From: Xanthobacter agilis
GTDB lineage: Bacteria > Pseudomonadota > Alphaproteobacteria > Rhizobiales > Xanthobacteraceae
Assembly (NCBI RefSeq): GCF_021730435.1
Contig: NZ_JABWGX010000005.1
Coordinates: forward strand, 1 to 64,000
Direction of reading: 5' to 3'
DNA length: 64,000 nt
The position numbers and the translations under genes were made by a program. The notes under the pieces were generated by a model. The model had not been told where the DNA came from. It did no database searches and was given only the letters and a program-made list of their open reading frames with translations. Position 1 is the stretch's first letter. Every line of letters starts with the position of its first letter. Below are positions 1 through 8,170 of this stretch, one piece after another.

Positions 1-385
1 CGCCATGGTCGCGGGCGGCGGCGGCCTTTTGTGCGCGCGTGCTGCGTCCGATGGCGGGGCGTCCCGTTCGTCTCTACTTTTATACCATTTGCGCCGGTCT
101 TTGACTGCTGCCAAGTGGGTCGGCCAAGTGGGTCGGCCAAGTGGGTCGGCCAAGTGGGTCGGCTCAAGCGCCACGAAGGCATTGCCGAAGGCTGACGCGT
201 CGGGCTCATGGGCCTTTGGCATGAAGCCCGCCGGTGCGACCTGTCCTTGGACCTTGCTCCCGTTGCGTCGCCATGGCCGGAACGGGGGCCTGGCCGCAGA
301 AGGCACTTTGAACAACCGCTACCCGAATCGGCTGCCCGGATCGTCCATGGCGGCCTTCGGATTCCGCTGTGCGGGGCGCCTCAGA
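1..385. other. Gene-free stretch downstream of the AsmA gene
   Basis: I see no convincing gene here. Open frames in this stretch are arginine/proline/alanine-rich shadows of GC-rich DNA. The only structured element is a perfect four-copy 13-bp tandem repeat, listed separately. The left part (about 60-110) is locally less GC-rich and could be the 5' region of a gene lying to the left of the window on the minus strand, but this cannot be tested from this window. Confidence 0.5.
111..162. repeat. Four perfect tandem copies of a 13-bp unit
   Basis: The unit CCAAGTGGGTCGG occurs four times head to tail without a mismatch (111-123, 124-136, 137-149, 150-162). It is outside any convincing gene and the unit is not a multiple of three. 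Perfect copies suggest recent slippage, so the number may vary between strains. Confidence 0.9.
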
Positions 386-3300
386 TCATTCGCCCACGAG
401 GCCCGGAGGCCTCGGCAGATCGCCGAAGCCACGGGTGGGCGGCAGTGTCGGCTCCAGGGGCAGCGGGGGGCGCACAACCGATGCCGGCGGGCGTTCGCTG
501 GTCCGTGCCGGCGTTTGCTGGGCCGCGGTCGCCGGGGGCGGGGCCGCCGGTAGCGGCCGGCGGACCGTCGGTGTGTGGCCCGGCGATGGGGGCGAAGCGG
601 CCCCCGGCGCAGGTGACGTTTGAGCCGGGGATGCCTGTGTGGGCGACGACGGTGCAGGTGACGCTTGGGCCGGTGACGCGGTCGCCGGCGCGGTGCCGGC
701 ACCGGCGGCCGGCGTGCTGGTGCCGGTTCCGAACGGTGTGGGCCGGGGCGTTGCCGTGGGGGCGGGCAGGTCGCGCCGTTCAATGGCGTCACTGGCGCGC
801 GCGGGCCGTGCCGGCTGTGGCGCTGGCGCCGCCGCGGGCCGTGGCGCGGGGGCGGCCGGGCGCGGTGCCGGCGTGGTTGCGGCGGGCGCCGCCGGGGCCG
901 GCACGAGCGGGCTTGGTAGGATGGCGCTTGGAGTGGACGAGCTTGGAGTGGACGAGCTTGCCGCTGTTGGCGCCGCTGGAGTGGTGACGCCTCCGCGCTG
1001 GTCCTCCAGCCGCCGGGTCTCGCGCTCGATGGCGCGCAGGGCGATGACGCTGGTGAGGCCGGTGGCGCCGACGCGCCGGTCCGGTGCCATGACGGTCCCG
1101 CGCCAGGAAAGCGTTCCGGTCGGGCTGGTGCCCGATTGGGGTGGACCCTCGTATTCGATGGCGCTGTCCATCAGCAGGCGGGAAAGGTCAAGGCTGCCGC
1201 TGAAGGCGAGGCGGGTGTCGCCCGCCTGGGCCCGCGCCGGCGAGAGGCGCACGACCCCGCCGACTGTGCTGAGGGTGGATTCCGCGGCCGGGATGCGCAG
1301 CGGTCCGCGCATCAGGGCGCGGTCGAACAACAAGGCGGTGTGCCGCTCGTCGGGCGGGGTGGCAAGGCCCGCCGTATCCGCCAGCACCACCGAGACGGCC
1401 GAGGGATCGGCCTCGCCCACCTCGAGGTTCTGCACCACGATGGTGCCCTGGCCGGACAGGCTCTGCACCAGTTGCAGCGGGGTCCGGCCGCTGCCGCCCA
1501 GGTCGAGGGAGAGGCTGAGGCGGCCCCGGGGCGGGGCGCTGGCCGCGGTGGGCGCGATGAGGGCGGGGATTTCGACCTTGTCGAGCAGCACGCGGCCATC
1601 GGCTTCCACGCCCTCGCCGCGCCGACGTACCTCCAGGTGGGCGCCGGCCGTCCCGCCGCCGAAGCTGCCGGAAATGTCCCGCAGGTCGAGGTCCACGCCG
1701 TCGCTGACGAGCCGCATCTTCGCGGTGGTGAGGGTGTAGGGGCCGATCAGGTTGAGGCGTCCGGCCACGAGATCGAGGCCGAAGGCGACCCCGCTCACGG
1801 GATTGGGGAGGAACCGGGCGTTGCTCCAGAACGCGCCGCTTTGCTCGGGCGCGGCCGCGCGGGCACCGAACAGGCCGACCACCGCCGGCACCGACAAGCT
1901 GTCGAAGGCCAGGCGCCCGGTCAGGCGGGGGACGGCACCGGGCTCGAGGTCCACGGCGCCGGTCACCGGCGCGCCGCCGAGGGAGCCTTCCACGTTCGCG
2001 GCGCGCCATACCCCATCGCGCCGCGACAGGTTGAAGGCGAGGGCGGCGGGCACCGGTGCATTGTCGGCCGCCGCGGCCAATTGGGGCAGCAGCCGTCCCA
2101 GATCGGCCCCATCGGCGCGCACCGAGAGCGCGGGCTCGAGGGTGCCATTCACGAGCCGCGCCTTGCCCTCGGCGGTCAGGGAGAGCGTGGGGGTGGAGAG
2201 CCGCGCCTTCACATCGCCCTCGCCCGGGGTCAGCGGCGCGAGGCTGAACGCGCCCTGCACTGCGCCGAGGCGCGGGTTGAGCCCCTCGATGCCGAGCGCG
2301 CCGAGCAGCTGGGCGCCATCCTCCGCATCTGCGGTGAGGTCGATGGCGAGCGGCACGCCCGCGGTGCTGCGGGTAAACGCCACCTGGCCCGTGATGCGCC
2401 CGAGGCTGCCGGCGCTGGAGACGCGGCGTCCACCGGCCTCGCGCCACTCCACGGCGCTCGTCAGCTTCACCGGGGCCGCCACCGGCACAAGGCGGGCGAG
2501 CACGTCGGCGATCTCCGGTCCGGCCATCAGGCGGGCCACGGGGACGAGGCCATCGGCCTTGGCGCCGCTCATGGTGAGGTTGAACTCGCCGCGCGGCGTG
2601 GTGGAGAAGTTTTCCATCCAGCCCGCGCCTTCGAGATGGAGCCCGCCCAGGTCGTCCATGACCATCCGCTTCACCCGCCAGCTCCCGCCGGTGGCGGAGG
2701 CGTCGAGGACGAGACGGCCCAGGGGCTGTTCCGCGATGGTGAGGTTCCGCCCGTCGAGCTTCAGGTTGGCATCGGCGCCGCCGCCCACGGTGGTGGCCGC
2801 CCGCTGCAAGGCCGCGATCAGGGGATCGAGGTCGAAGCTGTCGAGGGTGAGGGTCATGTCCAGCTTCGGCCCGCCAGTGGCCGGCAGGGCGGCGGCCAGG
2901 GTGCCGGTGAGCCGTCCGGGGCCGATGACCGCGTTGAGACCGTCGAGGGCGATGCCGCCCGGCGACAGCCGCACCTTGCTGGCAATGCGCACGGGCGCCT
3001 TGAGGGCGGCGCTGATGTCGCGGGCGGCCTCGGGCACGGCCCAGCGCACGAAGGCGGCCGGGTCCTCGGCGCTGAAGGAGAGGGCGCCGGCGAAGCTTCC
3101 GCCATCGGGCGCGCCGGACGCCTTCAGCGCGGCCTTGCCGGGCAACAGGGCCTCGGCGGTGTCGATGCGCCAGCCGGACGAGCTGCCGGTGAGGTCGAGC
3201 CGCACATCGCGCACCACCGTGCCGCCCAGCGCCAGCTGTTCGGCGGATACGCCGATCTTGGAGGCGATGTCGGGGGCGGGCAGGTCCGCCAGCATCCACA

Positions 3301-4288
3301 GGCCGCGCGCCAGCGCTTCCGCCGGGCGGATGGCCGGGCTCGTCCCCGGCGTGGCGGTGCCGCCGGCGCCGAGCGCGTCGAGGTCGAGGCTGCGGGCGTT
3401 CAGCACCACGTCGAGGCCGATGGCGCGGCCGAGGGTGAGCCGCGCCGCGCCTGAAAGCTGGGCCGGCGTCGCCGCACCGCCGAGGGCGAGTTCCAGGCTG
3501 TCGGCCAGGATCTGGGCGGGGGACGCCTTCAAGTGCCCCGCGAGCTGCCAGGAATCGAGGCTGGCCGCGCCCTTGCGGGTGACGCTGGCGCGTCCGTCGA
3601 AGCCGGGCATGCCATTGGCGGCGGAAAAGGTGCCGTCGAGATCCACGCTATAGGGCCGGCTGCGGCCGTCGAGCGTCAGGCGCAGCTTGCCGCTGCCGGT
3701 GGCGTCCAGTTTGCCAAGGGTGGAGCGCAGGCCGAAGCGGGCGCCGGAGGCTTCCACCTCCCCGTCGAGCTTGAACGGACCGGACAGGGAACGGGCTTCG
3801 CCACGCAGGTCCAGATCGTCCAGGGTGACGGTATGGTCGGAGGCGCGGTCGAGCACGTCGAGGGTTCCGTCGCGCACCTCCAGGCGGGCGATCCCGATCT
3901 CCGCGGCGCGGCTGGCGCCGGTGGGCAGGGCGACGCGGCCGCTGCTGTCGATGACGAGCCGCATCTGCGGCTTCACCAGGGTGACACCCGTGGCCTGCAC
4001 CTCGCCACGCATGAGGGCGCCGAGGGACAGTTCCGCCTGGAACTCGCGGACGGTGCCTCCGGTGGAAACCACATCGCCCAGGGTCACATCCTTGAGCGTG
4101 AGGCGCGGGGCGGGCAGGATCTCCGCTTCGATGGCGCCGCGGATGACCACCGGAATGCCCAGGGTCCGGCCGATCTCGCGCTCGAAGGTGCCGCGCCAGG
4201 CGTTCCAGTCCACCACCAGCGGTGCCGCAAAGGCGCCGAGGATGGCGAGCGTCACCGCTGTCGCGAGGCTGATGAGGATCCCTTGCAC
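386..4288 (-). CDS. AsmA family protein with long proline/alanine-rich tail
   Basis: This 1300-residue protein resembles the AsmA family, large inner-membrane-anchored periplasmic proteins linked to outer-membrane biogenesis and lipid transport. The first 25 residues form one hydrophobic signal anchor followed by WNAWRGTFEREIGRTLG, typical of AsmA N-termini. The middle is long beta-repeat sequence rich in LTLDG and LRLV patterns. The last roughly 190 residues are low-complexity Pro/Ala/Ser/Thr, possibly spanning the periplasm or wall. The start is a GTG at 4288, supported by GAGGAG six bases upstream; no better ATG lies nearby. It is transcribed alone, with a 172-bp gap to the dehydrogenase gene upstream. 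The family call is from sequence character; the specific cargo is unknown. Confidence 0.88.
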   Translation of the reverse strand: MQGILISLATAVTLAILGAFAAPLVVDWNAWRGTFEREIGRTLGIPVVIRGAIEAEILPAPRLTLKDVTLGDVVSTGGTVREFQAELSLGALMRGEVQATGVTLVKPQMRLVIDSSGRVALPTGASRAAEIGIARLEVRDGTLDVLDRASDHTVTLDDLDLRGEARSLSGPFKLDGEVEASGARFGLRSTLGKLDATGSGKLRLTLDGRSRPYSVDLDGTFSAANGMPGFDGRASVTRKGAASLDSWQLAGHLKASPAQILADSLELALGGAATPAQLSGAARLTLGRAIGLDVVLNARSLDLDALGAGGTATPGTSPAIRPAEALARGLWMLADLPAPDIASKIGVSAEQLALGGTVVRDVRLDLTGSSSGWRIDTAEALLPGKAALKASGAPDGGSFAGALSFSAEDPAAFVRWAVPEAARDISAALKAPVRIASKVRLSPGGIALDGLNAVIGPGRLTGTLAAALPATGGPKLDMTLTLDSFDLDPLIAALQRAATTVGGGADANLKLDGRNLTIAEQPLGRLVLDASATGGSWRVKRMVMDDLGGLHLEGAGWMENFSTTPRGEFNLTMSGAKADGLVPVARLMAGPEIADVLARLVPVAAPVKLTSAVEWREAGGRRVSSAGSLGRITGQVAFTRSTAGVPLAIDLTADAEDGAQLLGALGIEGLNPRLGAVQGAFSLAPLTPGEGDVKARLSTPTLSLTAEGKARLVNGTLEPALSVRADGADLGRLLPQLAAAADNAPVPAALAFNLSRRDGVWRAANVEGSLGGAPVTGAVDLEPGAVPRLTGRLAFDSLSVPAVVGLFGARAAAPEQSGAFWSNARFLPNPVSGVAFGLDLVAGRLNLIGPYTLTTAKMRLVSDGVDLDLRDISGSFGGGTAGAHLEVRRRGEGVEADGRVLLDKVEIPALIAPTAASAPPRGRLSLSLDLGGSGRTPLQLVQSLSGQGTIVVQNLEVGEADPSAVSVVLADTAGLATPPDERHTALLFDRALMRGPLRIPAAESTLSTVGGVVRLSPARAQAGDTRLAFSGSLDLSRLLMDSAIEYEGPPQSGTSPTGTLSWRGTVMAPDRRVGATGLTSVIALRAIERETRRLEDQRGGVTTPAAPTAASSSTPSSSTPSAILPSPLVPAPAAPAATTPAPRPAAPAPRPAAAPAPQPARPARASDAIERRDLPAPTATPRPTPFGTGTSTPAAGAGTAPATASPAQASPAPSSPTQASPAQTSPAPGAASPPSPGHTPTVRRPLPAAPPPATAAQQTPARTSERPPASVVRPPLPLEPTLPPTRGFGDLPRPPGLVGE
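926..960. repeat. 15-bp tandem repeat inside the AsmA low-complexity tail
   Basis: The unit GCTTGGAGTGGACGA is present twice in full (926-940, 941-955), followed by five bases of a third copy. The length is a multiple of three, so it duplicates a Ser/Thr/Pro pentapeptide in the AsmA tail without breaking the frame. Confidence 0.85.
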
Positions 4289-4460
4289 GCCCGTCTCCTC
4301 GATCGCCCGCCGGATGAACCGCGGGCAGTGATGACTCCATTGTGGCGCATCTTCGCGTCAATGGTGCAGCGCGAAAGCCGCTCGGCCTGTCTTTTCGCAT
4401 GATCGGACGATGTCGGCGGCGGCATCCGGATCTTGTTCCGGGGGTGCCTTCCGATCGCGA

Positions 4461-5873
4461 TCAGAGGGTGAAGATCTTGTCTGGATTCATGATGTTGTGG
4501 GGGTCGAGGGCGCGCTTGATGGCGCGCATGGCGTCGAGCGCGCCTTCGCCGTGTTCGGCCGCCATGTATTTCATCTTGCCCTGGCCGATGCCGTGCTCGC
4601 CGGTGGCGGTTCCGCCCATGGCAAGGGCGCGTTCCACAAGCCTTGCCATGAACTGCTTTGCCTTGGCGAGGTCGGCGGCATCGTCCATGTCCACCATCAG
4701 GACGGTGTGGAAATTGCCGTCGCCCACATGACCCACGATGGGCGCGACCAGGCCCATCGCCACGATGTCCGCCTTGGTCGCCTCCACGCAATCGGCGAGG
4801 CGCGAGATGGGCACGCACACGTCGGTGGCGACCGCCTTGGCGCCGGGGCGCAGCAGCAGTGCCGCCCAATAGGCGTCGTGGCGGGCCTGCCAGAGCCGGG
4901 AGCGCTCCTCGGGCTTCACCGAAAACTCCGAGGGGCCGCCGCCAAACTCGGCGGCAATGGCGCCGAAGAGCTCGGCCTGCTCGTGCACGCCGGCCGTGGT
5001 GCCGTGGAACTCCATGAACAGGGTGGGGGTCTCGGCCAGGCTCAGCCGGGCGTAAGCGTTGCACGCCTTCACCTGCACCTCGTCCAGCAATTCGATGCGC
5101 GCTACCGGAATGCCGCTCTGGATGGTGGCGATGACCGCGTCGCAAGCCGTCGTGATGCTGGGGAAGGGGCACACGGCGGACGAAATGGCCTCAGGAATGC
5201 CGTAGAGCTTCAGCGTGATCTCGGTGACGATGCCGAGCGTGCCTTCGGCGCCCACGAACAGGCGGGTGAGATCGTAGCCGGCGGCAGATTTGCGGGCGCG
5301 CGTGCCGGTGGTGATGAGGCGCCCGTCGGCGGTTACCACCTTCAGCGACAGCACATTGTCCTTCATGGTGCCGTAGCGCACCGCGTTGGTGCCCGAGGCG
5401 CGGGTGGAGACCATGCCGCCCAGGGTGGCATCGGCACCCGGGTCGATGGGGAAGAACAGGCCCTGGTCGCGCAGGTCCTCGTTCAGGCGCTTGCGGGTGA
5501 CGCCCGGCTCAAGGACGCAGTCGAGGTCGGCGCTGTTTACGGCGAGGATGCGGTTCATGCGCGAGAGGTCGATGCAGACCCCGCCCCTTGGCGCGTTCAC
5601 CTGCCCCTCCAAGGAGGTGCCCGCCCCCCAGGCGATGACGGGAACCCCATGGGCCGCACAGATGCGAACGGTGGTCTGCACGTCTTCTGTGCATGCGGCG
5701 AACACCACCGCATCCGCCGGTTCGTTGGGTAGGTAGGTGGTCACATTGGCATGCTGCTCGCGGACCGCCGTTGTCGTCACGACCTTGTGATCAAGCGCGG
5801 ATTTGAGTTCTGCTGTGGCGGAAACGACACGGTCGCCGATTGGGGGGCTCGAGTGTGCATCTGCGGCAAGCAT
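4461..5873 (-). CDS. FAD-linked D-lactate/glycolate dehydrogenase (GlcD/Dld type)
   Basis: This 470-residue flavoprotein of the VAO/PCMH family probably oxidises a D-2-hydroxy acid such as D-lactate or glycolate to the 2-oxo acid and passes electrons to the respiratory chain. The FAD-binding PCMH domain covers about residues 48-230, with WGAGTSLEGQ, the FFPIDPGADATLGGMVSTRASG segment and FVGAEGTLGIVTE. The C-terminal FAD-oxidase domain has the family signatures HVGDGNFH and GTATGEHGIGQGKMKY. Length matches the cytochrome-type D-lactate dehydrogenase rather than a GlcDEF complex, since no glcE or glcF lies nearby. The start ATG at 5873 precedes the conserved region by about 45 residues. Substrate choice among D-lactate, glycolate and related acids is not settled by sequence. 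Confidence 0.9.
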   Translation of the reverse strand: MLAADAHSSPPIGDRVVSATAELKSALDHKVVTTTAVREQHANVTTYLPNEPADAVVFAACTEDVQTTVRICAAHGVPVIAWGAGTSLEGQVNAPRGGVCIDLSRMNRILAVNSADLDCVLEPGVTRKRLNEDLRDQGLFFPIDPGADATLGGMVSTRASGTNAVRYGTMKDNVLSLKVVTADGRLITTGTRARKSAAGYDLTRLFVGAEGTLGIVTEITLKLYGIPEAISSAVCPFPSITTACDAVIATIQSGIPVARIELLDEVQVKACNAYARLSLAETPTLFMEFHGTTAGVHEQAELFGAIAAEFGGGPSEFSVKPEERSRLWQARHDAYWAALLLRPGAKAVATDVCVPISRLADCVEATKADIVAMGLVAPIVGHVGDGNFHTVLMVDMDDAADLAKAKQFMARLVERALAMGGTATGEHGIGQGKMKYMAAEHGEGALDAMRAIKRALDPHNIMNPDKIFTL

Positions 5874-6096
5874 TTACTTTTCCTTAACTTTGGCTGCGAC
5901 GCTCAGGTTGGGCCGGCGAATCGAAAAAGACGGGGAATGGTAGGAGATAGCCGTGCGTCGATGTTTTCAATTTGACAGTGATATTTCTGATTCGCTCGGT
6001 CCGCCAGATTTTGATCCATTTCCGGCGTGACGATGGGCGCGTCTCACGGCACAGTGACTACCGCTCAAGCAAACTTCAAGACAGGGAGCGACGGCC

Positions 6097-6606
6097 ATGC
6101 TGGATCGGATGGATTTCGAGCCTGTATTCTTCGCCCCGTTTGTCTCCTCCGGCAGGAAGGTGGAACGGGCGTGGATGGATTATAACGGCCATTTGAAGAT
6201 GGCTTATTACAATCTGGTCTTTGATCAGGCCGTGGAAGAGGCGCTAACTCTTCTTGGCTTGGGTGCGCAATATGCGCATGAGCGCGGATCATCCTTCTTC
6301 ACCGCGGAAGCGCACATTCGCTATCTCCGGGAGATCACGCCGGAATGTCCGGTGCGGGTCACCCTGCGCCTCATGGATTACGACGACAAGCGTATCCATC
6401 TCTACCAGATGCTGCATCATGCTGCCGAGGGGTGGGTTTCCGCCACCTGCGAGCAGGTGGCGCTGCATGTCAACCTGAAGACGCGCCATGTGACGCCGTT
6501 TCCCGACGACGTTCTGGAGCGTATCGCGCTGATGCGCGCCACCCATGCGGCGTTGCCGGCACCGGACGGGTTGGGGCGGAAGGTCTGCATGGGCGCCCGC
6601 TGCTGA
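6097..6606 (+). CDS. Hotdog-fold acyl-CoA thioesterase
   Basis: This 169-residue protein resembles 4-hydroxybenzoyl-CoA-type thioesterases. The segment WMDYNGHLKMAYYNLVFD (about residues 27-44) carries the D-x-x-x-H arrangement of the active-site loop, and the following strands (RYLREITPECPVRVTLRL, KRIHLYQMLHH) fit a single hotdog domain. The DYNGH variant is like that of thioesterases linked to carnitine/betaine-CoA metabolism, so a betainyl-CoA-like substrate is possible but only inferred. The ATG at 6097 has GGGAG nine bases upstream. It appears monocistronic, divergent from the dehydrogenase gene across a 223-bp gap that must hold promoters for both. Confidence 0.85.
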   Translation: MLDRMDFEPVFFAPFVSSGRKVERAWMDYNGHLKMAYYNLVFDQAVEEALTLLGLGAQYAHERGSSFFTAEAHIRYLREITPECPVRVTLRLMDYDDKRIHLYQMLHHAAEGWVSATCEQVALHVNLKTRHVTPFPDDVLERIALMRATHAALPAPDGLGRKVCMGARC

Positions 6607-6974
6607 GCGGGCGGCCCCGCCGCCGTGGCGGGTTTCCGGGCGCCCGCCGGGTTCCCGCCATGGCGCCTGATGCCGCTCTCTCCGGTCGGGGACCCGCCGG
6701 AGGCGATCCCGATCGACGGTTGACAGGGGGCTGCGCGGTGGGTATCTCCCCTTCCGCTACATCTGCCTAGTTTTGCGGCGGTGCCGAAATCCCTTTGAAA
6801 ATCATGCCGTTTTGCACCTGCAAGGAGCGGGCCGGAACAGGCGCGCCGTCATTGCGTGCAATGCAGGGCAGCTATGCTGACCTATCTCTTCCGCCTTTGG
6901 TGCGACGCAACATATCCTGACCGGCATCAAGGGCGATCTTGCCCGGATGACATGACCCGGAACAGGAGGCCTCC
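6607..6974 (+). promoter_or_regulatory. Leader region of the small-protein gene, with promoter-like TTGACA
   Basis: This 368-bp stretch holds no large gene. A TTGACA lies at 6720-6725 with a weak TATCTC at 6743-6748 (17-bp spacing), a plausible promoter. It would give a roughly 220-base leader before the gene at 6975. Inside that leader a 34-codon frame overlaps the gene start (separate entry). Promoter assignment is by eye only. Confidence 0.35.
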
Positions 6975-6978
6975 ATGA
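6874..6978 (+). CDS. Possible 34-residue leader peptide overlapping the next start
   Basis: An ATG at 6874, preceded by CAGGG at about seven bases, opens a frame that reads MLTYLFRLWCDATYP and onward for 34 codons. It stops in TGA at 6976-6978, so stop and next start share ATGA. The Shine-Dalgarno AGGAGG of the next gene lies inside this frame. The arrangement suggests translational coupling or a leader-peptide control, but a chance open frame of this size in GC-rich DNA is not excluded. No function is known. Confidence 0.35.
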   Translation: MLTYLFRLWCDATYPDRHQGRSCPDDMTRNRRPP

Positions 6979-7166
6979 GTGCCGTGACCTATCCCGCGAA
7001 GTCGTTCTCTCTCTCCCGCGACGCGAGCGCCGCCGAAATGCCCGCGAAGGGTCTTTTTCGGCGCCTGTTCGACGCCCTCATCGCCGCCCGCGCCGCCCAG
7101 GCCGAGCGCGAGGTGTCGCGGTACCTTGCCCGTCGGGTCGAGGATCATCCCGACCTCCATCATTGA
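6975..7166 (+). CDS. Small conserved-looking basic protein (DUF1127-like character)
   Basis: This 63-residue protein has a central amphipathic helix, FRRLFDALIAARAAQAERE, followed by VSRYLARR. It is reminiscent of the short Arg-rich DUF1127-like proteins common in Hyphomicrobiales, where related proteins have been tied to RNA metabolism or stress. The ATG has a strong AGGAGG six bases upstream. It overlaps by four bases the putative leader peptide and stands alone otherwise. The family link is by resemblance only; function unknown. Confidence 0.65.
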   Translation: MSAVTYPAKSFSLSRDASAAEMPAKGLFRRLFDALIAARAAQAEREVSRYLARRVEDHPDLHH

Positions 7167-7240
7167 GTGTTCCGCTTGCCGTCTGGAGCCGCTGTCGCGG
7201 CCTGTGGTTGGGCGCGCGCCGTCGCAGGCGCGCGGCACGC

Positions 7241-8140
7241 TCAGCGATCGGCGGCGAGAACGAGGGTTGCCCAACCCTCGATGTGCCGGCGCGACACCAG
7301 ATGCAGGCCCTGGCTGCGATAGGCCGCCAGCGCCGCGGGCACATGCGACACGAGGAGGCCCGACAGGACGATGCGCCCCCCCGGCGCCAGCAGCGCGCGC
7401 AGCGGCCGCGCGAGGCGCTTCAGCGGGGGCAGCAGGATGTTGGCCAGAATCAGATCGTAGGGGCCCCCTGCCGTGATGTTGCGGGCATCGGCGCCCGCCG
7501 CGTGCAGCAGGGTCATGCCGGCGCCCGCCTTGTTGGCGCGGGCGTTCACCTTGGCGGTGCGCACGGCGACGATGTCGATGTCGCTCGCCACGACCTGGGT
7601 GTGGAACCGCCGGGTGGCGGCGATTGCGAGCACGCCGGTGCCGGTGCCCACATCCAGCACCCGTTGCGGTCGGCCGATGCGGGCAATGTCCGCGATGGCG
7701 GCAAGGCAGCCCTGGGTAGTGCCGTGGTGACCGGTACCGAAGGCAAGGGCCGCCTCGATTTCGATGCCGATGGCGCTGGCCGGCACCCGGCAGCGGTCGT
7801 GGGCGCCGTGCACCATGAAAGGGCCGACTTTCACCGGCGCGAGGCCCTCCAGGCTGGCGGCCACCCAGTCCTTTTCCTCCACCGCCGAGAAGGTGACCGC
7901 GGCTGCCAGCTCCTCGCCGGCGGCGAAGCCCACCAGTTCGCGCAGGCGCTCAGCGTCGAAGGCGTCTCCGGCGAAGACCTCCACCAGCCAGTCGTCCTCC
8001 GCCTGCTCGAAAATCGCGACTGTCACGTCGGCCGGATCGAAGCTCTCCGAGATGAGATCGGAGATCCGCATCGCCGTGGTGCGCGGCGCGGCGACACGCA
8101 TGACATGGGTGGCGTCGTTCGGGGGGAGACCTTCGAGCAT
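7241..8140 (-). CDS. prmA: Ribosomal protein L11 methyltransferase
   Basis: PrmA trimethylates lysines and the N-terminus of ribosomal protein L11 using S-adenosylmethionine. This 299-residue protein has an N-terminal substrate-binding domain (about 1-110) and a Rossmann methyltransferase domain. Motif I is VLDVGTGTGVLAIAA, preceded by the PrmA-typical AFGTGHHGTTQGCL, and the catalytic-loop region reads LILANILLPPL. Length is normal for the family. It is followed 30 bp later by nothing on its own strand except the diguanylate cyclase gene upstream (8171-9424, same strand), so the two may be cotranscribed, although their functions are unrelated. Confidence 0.95.
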   Translation of the reverse strand: MLEGLPPNDATHVMRVAAPRTTAMRISDLISESFDPADVTVAIFEQAEDDWLVEVFAGDAFDAERLRELVGFAAGEELAAAVTFSAVEEKDWVAASLEGLAPVKVGPFMVHGAHDRCRVPASAIGIEIEAALAFGTGHHGTTQGCLAAIADIARIGRPQRVLDVGTGTGVLAIAATRRFHTQVVASDIDIVAVRTAKVNARANKAGAGMTLLHAAGADARNITAGGPYDLILANILLPPLKRLARPLRALLAPGGRIVLSGLLVSHVPAALAAYRSQGLHLVSRRHIEGWATLVLAADR

Positions 8141-8170
8141 CAGGGGCTGTATCCGCGCTTCAGGGACGGC

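Noticed and set aside
1136-3454. Very long open frames on the plus strand opposite the AsmA gene
   Set aside because: They are His/Gly/Arg-rich shadows caused by GC-biased codons of the minus-strand gene and have no ribosome-binding site or recognisable domain. The same applies to long antisense frames opposite the glutamate dehydrogenase, carboxylase and PhoU-PPDK genes.
6720-6748. Firm promoter call for the 63-residue protein
   Set aside because: TTGACA is a perfect -35 box, but the partner TATCTC is weak, so it is listed only as a candidate.
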